The notes beneath the pieces were generated by a model. That model made no database searches. It was given only the letters and a program-made list of their open reading frames with translations, and had not been told where the DNA came from. Both the position numbers and the translations under genes were made by a program. DNA of 64,000 nt from Otis tarda. Lineage: Eukaryota; Chordata; Aves; Otidiformes; Otididae. Below are positions 13,431-24,600 of this stretch, one piece after another; the first letter of the stretch is position 1, and every line of letters begins with the position of its first letter. The stretch is taken from contig CM048552.1 in assembly GCA_026413225.1 (NCBI GenBank), positions 200,769,553 to 200,833,552 on the forward strand, written 5' to 3'.

Positions 13431-14430
13431 AGCTTACAAATAAACTGAGCTGTCCTGAACTTGAAGCAGTTATGGCAGGCTTTAGTCCTTCTTTAGTATT
13501 TCAAGCACAAGACACTCATATGCTCAAATCCAGCTACCCTAACGGCTCAGCTACTACTTGAATAGGATTTTGTCCTCTGTCACCTCTGTCATGTTTCAGC
13601 CAGGCAAAAAACATCTTTTTCAGTAGGTGGAAGGCTCTGGGAGGAGTAAGTAGGTATGTGTTTATATTGGGGTGAACAGATGAAACTGCATTGAAAAATA
13701 TAACTGTGTTCTTAAAATTATGTTGTCTTCATTGTTACTCTTTACTGGTACATTTTCTTTTAAAATCTTTAAACATAGGTCCACAAACATCAGTGTACAC
13801 TGCATACAGATATATCCGATAAAGTATACTTTACTCTATCCCTGTTGCTTCAGTTTCCCCTTTTAAGCAAAAGTGACCATAAGCTCACTTGATCTGGCTG
13901 ATTAACCTAGGTGGATAAACTGCTTTGCATGAGCAGAGCACAGAGGTGAATCTTGCCAACAATCACTAGATCAGTATAAATCCATGGTTTTTTTTTTTTG
14001 TTTTGTTTATATTTCTTCTATTCAGCTATCTGTTCTGCAGGAGAGAGCAGGCTCAGGATTTCTGTGCGCTCTGAAAGGCAGATCGCTGTGATGCTACTTA
14101 CATAAAATGCTCAAGTCCCAGCTTCCAGCTCTCAGCCTGATCATGTTGTAACTTACGCCTTATCTGTGCAGAGAACTGGGTTGTTAGGATCTCTGTACAC
14201 CCAGCCTCCACTTATCTTATCTTCTTTGTCAATTAACTTGCATTTATAGGGTTTGGCAGCTCTGCAGGGTTTTACAGGGTGGATTTTTTTTTCCTGGTTT
14301 TGCTTTGTTAATTTTCTATGTTACCAACAGAGAACCATTTCTGCAGGTTTGCTTTCTGTTTAGTAATAAAAAGAATGCAGCCTGAAACTGTCTCTCCTTC
14401 CCTGCGCCTTGATGGTCTTGGCAGCTGCTG

Positions 14431-14468
14431 CTCTGCTCTGGTACTGTTGGTCCAAGACCAGAGCAGAG
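14431..14468. repeat. Perfect 12-bp inverted repeat with 14-base spacer
   Basis: CTCTGCTCTGGT at 14431-14442 is repeated in inverted form at 14457-14468. The spacer contains a second small palindrome (TTGG-T-CCAA). It could fold as a hairpin in RNA. The stem is too short for a typical microRNA precursor, and no function is assigned. Confidence 0.8.
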
Positions 14469-17313
14469 TCAGTAACGACAGTTACCTCCTAGTACCGCAA
14501 ACGCTTTCCCAGATTGAGAGCCTAATGCATACAGAAGCGGCCTGTTAATATTTACATTGTGGATAAACTGTGGCTGACCTTAAAGCGTTGCAACTCTGAA
14601 ACGGAGGGGTAATTTACTGTGGGGGAAAAAAAAAAAAAGAAATATTCTCTGTCAAGAACCATTAAAGGTAGTGGCACAGTGAGGGGAAGTCAAGCTGTTA
14701 CTGGCATTACGGGTTTGGGGACCGTCTTGGAAGACAGTCTGCCTGCTTTTTCCAGAGCAGCTAATTTAGGATGCAGAGAGAAGTAAAGACCTTCCATCAT
14801 CCTTAGTGTCTATAGAAGCTGGAGAAATATCACATTCTTTTCTGCAATAAAGCTTTCCCTGGTGTTCCTGGAAGACCTTTATTTGCGTAGTATTACTTCC
14901 AGAGTGAGGAATTTCTCAGGAAGACAGCTCATGATGGCTTTAAGCCTGCTAAGTACTGTGTGCGTAGTTAGATTTTTTGCTAATGCTCAATATGTTTTTC
15001 AAAACTAGGTCCTTTCTGCAACTTCAGCCCCTGACAATCCCTGCAGTGCTGCTTCAGAGAGACAGCCAGGCATGTTTTAATGGAAATGAATGCTGAGAGC
15101 TGAGCATGTGCTTGAATGCTGTGCATATTGGACAAGTAATTCAAGTCCTCTGCACCTTACCTTCCTTTTGTACTTGCTTTTGACCTTATGCTTTTTTTTT
15201 CCAGAAACTTCCTAGTGTTTTCTTTCAATTTTTCATTAATGCTAATTATTGTAATTTGCATGCTATTAAGACTGAACTGACTGAAATTCATTCAGACTGG
15301 GGAATGAAAAGGTATGCTATTTCAGAAAGAGCGGAAATATTCAAAGTTTTACAGAGTTTTCTAGAAGTGCTATTAGCATTTCCATAGGCACTTGATGAGA
15401 GACAATTCTGAAAAGCAATTAAATTACCCAGCCTCTGAGGCTCCTTGGACGCACAGAAACAACTGAGGTTGCTCTGACTTCCATGATTGTTGCAGCAAAG
15501 CCTCTGCTGTTGAAAGCAGAAATAATCCCTGAAAGCCAATGGATTTCCCCTTTTTTGCTAGCAGTTAGTCTGGCTTCCGGCCTCAAAAAGTTGGGAGGCC
15601 AATCAGGACAGTGTTCACTCAAGCCTACAAGGTTATCTCATGCTGAAAATGCTGCAATTTCTCATGTTACAATAAGCGTTCACTGGCTGTCATGTCGCCC
15701 ACGGTGCAGTGGTAGATGCTGGCACGGGCAGCGTGGAGCTCTGCTCAGGTACCACATCCATCACCATGAGCGAGTGGGAGCTGGGGAGGGTGGAGAGAGC
15801 CTGAGACAAGTTTATCTCTGTTTGGAACTAAATTTTGTCATGTTACAAAAAATGTATGTTTCAGCAGAGTTTGGACAGATTTAAGTGATTTGGTTATAGC
15901 AAATCTGTTATTTTCTCTTCTGTGCAATTTGGGGTTGGTGAATATAAAAGCAGCAGTGCTGATATTCTCAAGCCGCATGGTACTGGTGGTTTTTTTTCAC
16001 ATGGGCTCTCCGCAGAAAAAGAAAAGCAGGTCTGTTATTTGCAGAGCTATTCAGCTCCCACAACTGGGCAGGGAGGAGGGGTCTTGGCCGCCAGACGTGG
16101 GAGTGGGGAGCAGCACATTGCTAGTAAGAATCATTTAACAGTCTTAAACTCCCTCTTTGGAGGGAGCACATGCTTCGGTAATACAAACCTTTCCTGGTAA
16201 AGACCTCCAGAGTTTTAAGGCTTAGCTGTACCTTGAGGATGGCAGCTCTCCCTATCTCTCATGGCCTGCACTCAACCTGCCCCTCTTCTCATCACCTCTC
16301 GCTCGCCAGCTGCAATGTCTGGGGCCTAGGTCTGGCTCCACAGATACCAAGAGGCTGTTTTTCTCATAGATATAGTGAGATCAGGGCTTTATTCTCTGCC
16401 TTCCTTATTCTCCAGCTCAATAAATGAACTCAGTAAATGACCCAAGCGAGCAAATACTCCAGCTGTGGCAGTGAGTGCTGTCACTGTGTCCTCTTATCCC
16501 TGGTGCTTAGCGTTTGCTGCTCCTGGCAGAGCCCTCTTTGGGCTCCGGGCACCACGACTGTGGCAGGGTTGCCTGGCCAAGGTGTGACCTTGTACGGGGC
16601 AAGACCTGCTGTTGCTTTTCCCCTGGTGATAGCACCCGTGCGAACAGTGGAGGAGTCCCACTATGGCATGCTGTGTGCCAGCCTGCCCTTTTCTTCTTGA
16701 AAGCTTGAAATGAGTCTTTCCAAGCCATCTAGCAGGAGCACCATGCCGCATTCAAAGAGCATCCTAAAAAGCGCCTTTCAGCAGCAGGCACTGCCCTGTG
16801 TTCCTCCAGCATCTCCCTTTGCTCCTGGCAGGGTGGCAGCCCGGCTCCAGCTCTCCGGCCAGCACAGTGGGCAGGAGCCAGTGGCTGCTGCTGCAGGGAG
16901 TTGGGGGACCACCAGAAGGTGCACAAGTGCTTGCAGCTGCTCAGGCTGGGCAGCCTGCCTTAAATAATACTTTATCAGGTCTCTAAATTATTTATCCATC
17001 ACATGAAATGTAATGCGTGTACTTACACTTGGCATGCAAGTGCCACTCATTGCTGTTTTAACAGGGTAGAAAATACAGTCTGTCATGCTCCGGGAGCCCA
17101 AAAATCAGTCAATTGAGCTCTCAGGCAGTAGCTTGAAGCTTAGTGTATTTTGTGCTATGTGAGCATGTCCACCATTTGTAATATTTCATCTAATGTTTTG
17201 CAGTGGAGAACGGGGGACAGTTACCTGTGTGTCTCCAGCTGTGCTCCTGTCTATTTGCAACCATCTTCTGTAACCCGAGTTAGCAAAAATTAACCTTTCA
17301 AACTGGTTCCCAG

Positions 17314-17494
17314 GTACGACTTTGTGGAAGTGGAAGATGTATCAGAGACCAGCACGGTTATACGAGGACAGTGGTGTGGACACAAGGAAGTACCTCCCAG
17401 AATAACATCAAGAACAAATCAGATAAAGATAACCTTCAAATCCGATGACTACTTTGTGGCTAAACCTGGATTCAAGATTTGTTACTCCCTTGTG
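17314..17494 (+). CDS. PDGFD: PDGFD exon 3: C-terminal half of CUB domain
   Basis: This exon completes the split Arg codon and reads YDFVEVEDVSETSTVIRGQW, then CGHKEVPPRI and the strongly conserved run ending in KSDDYFVAKPGFK. It covers about residues 110-170 and closes the CUB domain, which keeps the full-length factor latent and guides extracellular interactions. The Cys of WCGHK is the second partner of the conserved CUB disulfide with the Cys in exon 2. The last strand reads KICYSLV, where mammals have KIYYS. This is a second Tyr-to-Cys difference, so the domain has four cysteines instead of two. The exon is 181 bp and ends on a complete Val codon before a perfect GTAAGT donor, so the next exon starts in phase 0. 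Confidence 0.97.
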
Positions 17495-19918
17495 GTAAGT
17501 CACCTGGCTGTGTCATGGGTAAGGGACAAGCTGAAGTGTAAAAGAGCGTCAGTACTTGAAGACTGGAAGGCATAGCTAACTACATTGGATCAAAACACTA
17601 ATTGACTGAAAGTATTTTCATTCCAGCAACTACATTAATACAGATCACAGTATTTTTGGCATTCTGTCATTAAATATAAAATAAAGTCAAGTCCAGGCCA
17701 AGTTTTACACTAATAACATATTTCAGAAGCACTAACAGTTTCTACACTAAGGCTGCACTGCCACTGCCTTGACAGATGCTGCAGAAATAACAAAGAAATG
17801 GCTGCTCTATGAACTCCTTTTTTTTTATGTTCATTTGAGATCAAATAAAAATACCTTGAGAGGTTACGGCTGTGATTCCGAGTTAGATGCAGAGCAGTTT
17901 ATTCTACATGCAATAAAATTCTACATGCAAGACTGTTCTAAGGCTCAGGCTGTATTTTTAACCACATATAAGTATGCCTCTTTGTATATCACAGTGGCAT
18001 TAGGAGTGTATCATCTGCTGTTTAATAAGTTGAAAACCTCCTGGTTTTTATTTTGGTTTTGTCTTTAGGGAGCAGGAATCCTCATTGCTCTAAGTAGATT
18101 TTGATAAAAATATATATTCTTTTGTATTGTCCTGATTAATATTATAATGCTTTTTGGTGCAGTGTAGCTCAAAAGAGGCAAATTTTGCAAACACTTGGGA
18201 AAAGGTAAGCATTAATTTATTATACTGTCATCATTATGTTTTCATATCTCACACTTCTTTTCCCTTTTTATTCAATCCACTGTTATTTAACAAAAGTAAG
18301 AAAGCCTGGAATAGCAATAATGTTAATGTCGTAACAGGAGAGATCCACTTCAGCCTCTCGGCTTTGTGTGCATGTATGGCTATGTTTGCTAAAAAGAGTC
18401 CTTAAAAAGCACATTGTCAAGACAACTCTAAAGCTATATAGATTGTGCTCCCTTCTATTTAAATTGTTAGGCTTCTAGTGGAGGAAGACATTGCATTGTG
18501 AGTAAATCCTTAGCTCTAATTTATTCTAATTTGAAGGTAATCTACGAAAACTAAAGTTTAGGCAGAACAGTCTATGAAAGACCACTGGGCGTAAAAGTGA
18601 GATGGTGAAGAAGCCTCTCTTTACACTGCTCATATTCCAGTGCAGCCACAAACACTCTGCTGCATTTAGCAAGCTTTGTTCCAGACCATGTACAGCCAGT
18701 CTGATAGTATTGGGCTTTCCAAAAATGAATGTTATCACTCAAAACACAGGACTGTCTGCACTGGAAAGCTCAAAAAGTCTACTGTATTTATCTAATTTCA
18801 AAACTGTGAGTAAACAGAATTTTACAATCTAGCCAATCTATTCAGAAGAATACTCTTCAAGTGCTCCCTCTGAATGAAATCTTGTTTTATTTCTGAAAAG
18901 AGAACTGTACAGGTGATTAGTGAGATTTGCGAGATAGGGGATAAAACATACTTAGCTGGTCTTCAGATTCCAAACCGTACAACCTAAAACTGCAGAGTTA
19001 ATATTCAGCAGAGTCAGCCCTTCTTCCAGAGTCCCCACAGTCTCCCGGAGCTCAGTTCGTAGATACGCTGAGCACTGCTGACCCCTGAAGGTTGAACTCA
19101 TTGTGCATTTCAAGGCGGCAAACCAGGGAGCATTAATGAAGCATGCAAAAACATAGGGTATTTTGTATCAGATGAAATGAAAAACCTTTACATCGCTTTC
19201 TTTTTCTTTCCTTTGTAACCTTCTCCAAGACAAGGCTACTTCCGGGAGCTTTCTTGGAAAATGGTGGACAAGATATGTGCAAATCTTTGACTCCCTTGTC
19301 TTTTCTTATATTTGAAGTTTGGATCTGCACGGCAGCTGTTTATTTGAATACCAGACTCTGATTGATAGTTTTCCAGAGCAAATTGAAGCAAGCGGTTTGG
19401 AGAGTTCACTTGAGTTTATTGATCAGCTGCATCTCCTGAACACAGTGCCAGAATGGCTGGCTGAATTTCTCCCTGTTACACATGCAGCCAAACAGCCTCT
19501 CAGCCTTGCTGTCTGGCCTTCTCATTTATGAATCTTCAAGGAAGTCAGTTAAGTTCACTTCATTTGATGCAGATCAAGTTTTTACTTAGTTCAGCAATCT
19601 ATGTGAGGCACAAATGAGGCACTGCAAAGCTTAGCAGAAACATACTTCATTATCTTCATGTATTTGTGTTTTTGCATTAACTTCACGTTTCAATACCATT
19701 TAGAGAAACAAAAAGGGTTTGTTTTTCTAGAGAAGACATAAATTAGACTTGTATCCATGAAAATCACATTTGCCCTTGTAAAACAAGGCATGCAAAGTAA
19801 GCAACCTGTGTAAGATGAAGGGGCTTGGTCGCTCAGGTCAGTGGGATTAGAATTCAAAGTGAGTCTGGAAAATTATACTGAAAAAAATACAAGGATGATC
19901 TTTTAACAGGACAAGATT

Positions 19919-19958
19919 GAAAGCCATATGAATGCATATGAAAGCCATATGAATGCAG
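19919..19958. repeat. Two-copy 21-bp tandem duplication
   Basis: The unit GAAAGCCATATGAATGCATAT occurs once in full and a second time nearly complete, directly abutting. It is a small local duplication with no evident function. Confidence 0.85.
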
Positions 19959-21585
19959 GAGTAATTAACTGTCCCAATATAAGATAAGGGACAATGGGCA
20001 AGGGAGCAGATCTGTGAAAGTCAGACCATCTAAATGAGCATTTAGCAACTTTTCCTTGCCAAGGCTGGCTCCCTCCACCTTCTTCCTCTTCCTGTCTCCA
20101 CGTCCTCTGCCTCTTGGGCGCTCTGCTTCTGCCCTCCCCTCTGTGGGTCTGAGGGATTAAGAAGGCTGGTGGGAGAGCAGTGAGGGTGGTTTTGGAGGGA
20201 AGGGGCAGACTCAACATGCCACTGCCTGTTGTCTGTCCCTGAGCACTTTCCCATGAAGCCATAGGACTGCCTGGAGTGTGAGCTCCAGGGTGGTCCTGAC
20301 TCCAGGAGCTTATTAGTGAATGGAGTGTGCCCCACTGCTCATCCCAAGTTGAATTAGAGTCAAAAGTGTCCTAACACAGCTGGAAAAAGTCACTCCTACT
20401 CTGTGCTGTCTGTGGCAGTGCAGAAGTAGGCAAGTATGTGCAGCTGATGTCTGGTGTCTACAGACACTTTACATTCAAAGCCCCCAGTTGTAGCTGTGCA
20501 GTTTGTTGGCCTAGCCTGGGTATCCACAGAGAGAATTGTCTCCCTTGAACCTCTCTAAAAATTGTCTTTTTCTTCAAACTTTGCAGACCTAGAGCAAAAA
20601 TGGTCTGGAGCAAGCCCTTGGCAGCTGTTAGGCATTGAGTCTCACTTAGCTGCAAATTTGTTTGAAATTCCTTCCTGCCATTATCACTTAAAGTGCTTAT
20701 TTCTCTTTTTTTTTTCCCCGCTTTGCTTGAGTTGCCTTAGAAACATTAATTTGCAGTATAGAAGGCACTGAGGTATTCCAGTCTTTTTTTTCTCACATGT
20801 TATGTAATTTCTTACTCTAAGGATGTAATATTTAACAAGAAACACTGTAGAAATATGTGATACAGAGGAGGATAAGTAATCTTAGTTTACCTACGCAGTT
20901 GCTGGAGGGAAGGTAAGTACTGTCAAGAGAAAGGTCCCTTGGTTGCACACCTTAAGTAGGTGATATGAATATTGCACATTGCCACAAATGTAAAATTTCA
21001 TTCCACCACTGCTTTCAGTGCAGTTGCCTCAACTGAAGGATCTTGCGTGGAGCAAGTAAGTGTTCAGTAATGACTAAAAATACCACATCAATTATTTTGA
21101 GATGTAGGAATGTAAATTAAGTTACAGTGTTACATATGGAAATAATCTTTGCTTGACTGAAGTCATTTTATGCAATCCCCCTTTTCCTTTTGAAGTGAAA
21201 TTCTTCCAATGTCTTCATTCTGGAAGGGAATGTGAACAAGATTGGACCTCATGTTTTACAAGTACATTAGCATTGACATTTACTGTAATAATCTAGGAAT
21301 TTGCTTGGGAATGTATTCCAACAATAAAGGTGAATGTTTTGAATTAGAATTCACAACACTGCATCTAATTTCATTTTAATGAGACAACTAGTAAATGTTG
21401 GATTCCATTTGCTAATTAAAAACATTAATTTAAGTTTATTGTAAAAGGGACATATTTGTTATACATTTATAACAGTAAATTGTTACTGTCTTACTAATTG
21501 TGTCATCAATCCTAAATGAAATCCATATTTTGGAACTTTGACTAAAATCATTATTGGAAACAAGGACTACAGAAAAGCTAGGAAC

Positions 21586-21600
21586 ATATATATATATATG
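21586..21600. repeat. Short (TA)n run
   Basis: About seven TA units lie in an AT-rich part of intron 3. Confidence 0.7.
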
Positions 21601-24600
21601 GACAAGCAGGAGTACATACAAAGAGATGTAAGGTTAAAAAAATATATTTACATATGCATCTTTTTATGTATATACACAGGTTTATGTGCCTTTACCTTAC
21701 TTTTCTTTATTATATAATTCATGACTAGGAAATATCACATGGTATTAAGAGCAATCTTTACTTATTTGGGAATTGTAAACCAACAGTGGTTGACATGTGG
21801 TGCTAAACAAGAGAATATAAGTGCATTTGTTCCAGGATAAATTTCTGTGTCAAAATGTGTATCAGTGTGTTAGATCATGAGTAATTTTTGCTTGTTTCAA
21901 ATGATATTTGTTGAATGAAGGAGCCGTAAAGAAATTAATAGAATGGGAGGGGGTGGAACTTTGGGTTTTCATCCATCATGTGGAATTTTACAGAAAAGTA
22001 GCTTTCTGCCAAACACCCAGGTTATAGGTCACCACTCTTACGATTAAAACCAAAGAGCACTCGTTACAAAGTGAGGAAAGACACCATGAGCAGTCTAATA
22101 AAATTTAATTGCTTTCCCACGGAAAAAAAAATGTTGACCAGTCAAAGTTAGTTGAAATACTAGACTGAACTCTTTGATACTTGTCTCGTAAGCTCATAAG
22201 AAAATATCAGAAATTCAAAGCGTAATCAGAAAAGGAAAATGGGCGGAATAAGAACCTGATCCTGATACTTGTGCTCACAATCACTTAAGTGACTAGCTCC
22301 CTGTATTTTACCAGATTTGTTTCCCCAATACTGCAGCACCAGGCTGCAGGTTTTTTAAACAACTCAATAAATAAACTTCCTTGTAGAAGTTAACATGGTT
22401 GCAAAAAGATTCAACCACCAGTGTGAATTCATAACCATAAAGACCATAAAGGCTGATTAATTCTTTATCACTGGCCACAGAGTGGAATCCAGCCCAGGAC
22501 CTGCATGAGTCTTTGCTGCTCTGCTTCAGTTTCAGCTTGTCACTTCTTTCACAGAATAGACATTTCATTTCTGGCTCCAAGACAAAATATTCTGCCAGAA
22601 AACCTGTATAATATATCTCATGTGACAACAGGTGTGATAATGGGGCATGAATACCTTCCCTGCTTTTAGATAATCCACAGAAGGAATCCCAGTAAATTGC
22701 TGGGGGTACAAAAGGAGAGGAATGGGGTGGAGAGAATGTCTTGGTTAATAAAGTGGTTGAACATGAAATAGGTCTCACAATGAAGAAGCAAGAACTTACA
22801 TGTGGAAGCTGTATCAGTTGTTCTTCTGCTACTCTTTCTCTGATTTCAGTTTTGATTGCCTGTCTATGCTAGACAGCAAAGATTTTTTATAACTACAGCC
22901 CACGTGCAAAACTCGTAACAATCTATATGATGAAACTTCTATTTTCTTAAGTTCTGGCAGAAAACTATTTTCTGTGGTTTTGCTCATGGCATACTATCCT
23001 CATAAAATTATGAGCCAGAGGCTCATCTTTCAGGAGAGAAGTAATTAAGTCCTTTCTAATTAGATAAAACTTGCTCAAAATCTTTAACATTCCTTCCCCA
23101 ACTTTACACAAGCAGAGGATTTAAGATACTATCTATGCATATTTTTCTTTGTTTTTACTTTGGAAGGTGTTACAATGTTTTAAAAAGCAACATAAAGTGG
23201 CAGCATATTAAAAAGAGAGATTGTGCCTCAATGCATCTTGAGACATGGAGCATCTCAGAGTAATTTTATGTGGGGAGGAGGAACTCTTTCCATTTAATTA
23301 AGGTTTCTGAGAATCCAGCAAGCTGCTGAATTCACCTCACAGGACCTAACCTGTCCTTCAGCGGAGTTTGATGGAGAAAGGAAGGTGGCGTGGTAGATAA
23401 GCCACACAATGTGGTAGGCAGGGATGCTTCAGTTATCCCAGCTCTCAGAGCAGAACAAAAGATAGTGAAGGATACAAAAGAAGCAAAACTGTGAGTCAAA
23501 TAGCTCAGTAACAAGGAAATGGCATACTTGGGTTGAGAAGGCACGTCTGGACGAGCAGTTTCACAGGCAGCTCTGACTGCACCAGGGGGAGCTGAAGTTC
23601 CCAATTAAAAAAATCATTCCAACGTTTGCATCTAGCCACTCCCTCCAACATCCTATCACACCTTCCAAAACCCCAGACTTCTACTATCTAACTCATAAGT
23701 CTTGCCAACCCCATCTCCTCTGGTGGAAAACCTTGCAGGTTTTCAAGCCTGAGAGCCACCAGCTGAATGCAAGAAGCCTGGGAGCTGTAGCCAAAGCTGT
23801 GACTTGACCTGGGCCAACATTTCAGAGTCGGTTGTCCAGAACTGCATCTTCCCGCAGTTTTCCCTAGACTGTAGTCTAACGCAGTCATTCCCTTGGCAGG
23901 TCTGATGCCCGTTCTGTGTTTACTCTTGTTGTCTTAGACACAAAGATTCATCCCAATTCTTCTACTATGTGACTCTCTGAACTTTAAATTTCGTTAGGAG
24001 TCTCGCTGTCTTGTGTCCTAGTTTCTAAAGCCATTTTTAAGTCAGAGATGACACTGATAAGAAAAAGTGGTGAACAAAAGTAGGTTTCAGGGAGAAGAGG
24101 AACCACCTACCAGCTTGGCGTCAGAGGATGCTATAAGTGCTAGAGAGAAGGACTGGTACATCCAGGAATGGCAATGAAACTGCAGCAGTAACGAAAACAA
24201 GGGAGGAGAGTTAAGTATAGTCCCAGTTGAGAAATAAAGATGATTGTGGGCAAGGCAAGCACACACAGTGGAAGAGGGAAGTCAACACAGAGAGAGAAGG
24301 CAGCAGGAACACCAAAATGCAATGGTCGGAGAGGCAGAAGAAGCCCCAAACAAGCAAAGATTCTTAAAAGCTGAAAGGAAAAAAAAAAAAAAAACAAAGG
24401 ACAGAGAGGATGTGACTGACAATATCAAACTTAGCAAGCACATCATGAAAGATGAGGAAGAAGAAGCATTCCCTCTGTACCAGGAAGATGTCCACGTCTC
24501 ACTTCATTACAGTAGCATGGAAGCAGTTTCAGTTGGACTGAAGGGTGAATAGCAATGAAGGAAACACTTTTAACAAGACAGTGAAGGGAAGGAAGGATCT

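Larger units (their letters stand above)
13269..17313 (+). other. PDGFD: PDGFD intron 2
   Basis: This 4,045-bp intron starts with GTGAGT and ends with TTCCCAG. It contains an old CR1 3' tail about 100 bp after exon 2 and a perfect 12-bp inverted repeat near 14.45 kb. A comparatively GC-rich patch at about 16.5-16.95 kb produces several overlapping short ORFs on both strands, none with recognisable similarity. No further gene was seen. Confidence 0.9.

Noticed and set aside
15483-15884. 133-codon plus-strand ORF in intron 2
   Set aside because: No similarity recognised; overlaps other ORFs on the opposite strand; composition is ordinary intron.
16494-16986. GC-rich patch with six overlapping ORFs on both strands, considered as a hidden exon or CpG-island promoter
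   Set aside because: Overlapping ORFs on both strands are what locally low stop-codon frequency produces. No PDGF-D segment is missing between exons 2 and 3, and CpG density looked unremarkable by eye.
22308-22778. 156-codon minus-strand ORF, the longest apart from the CR1 frame
   Set aside because: No recognisable domain, signal or splice context, and low-complexity composition; this length is expected by chance in 64 kb of six-frame translation.
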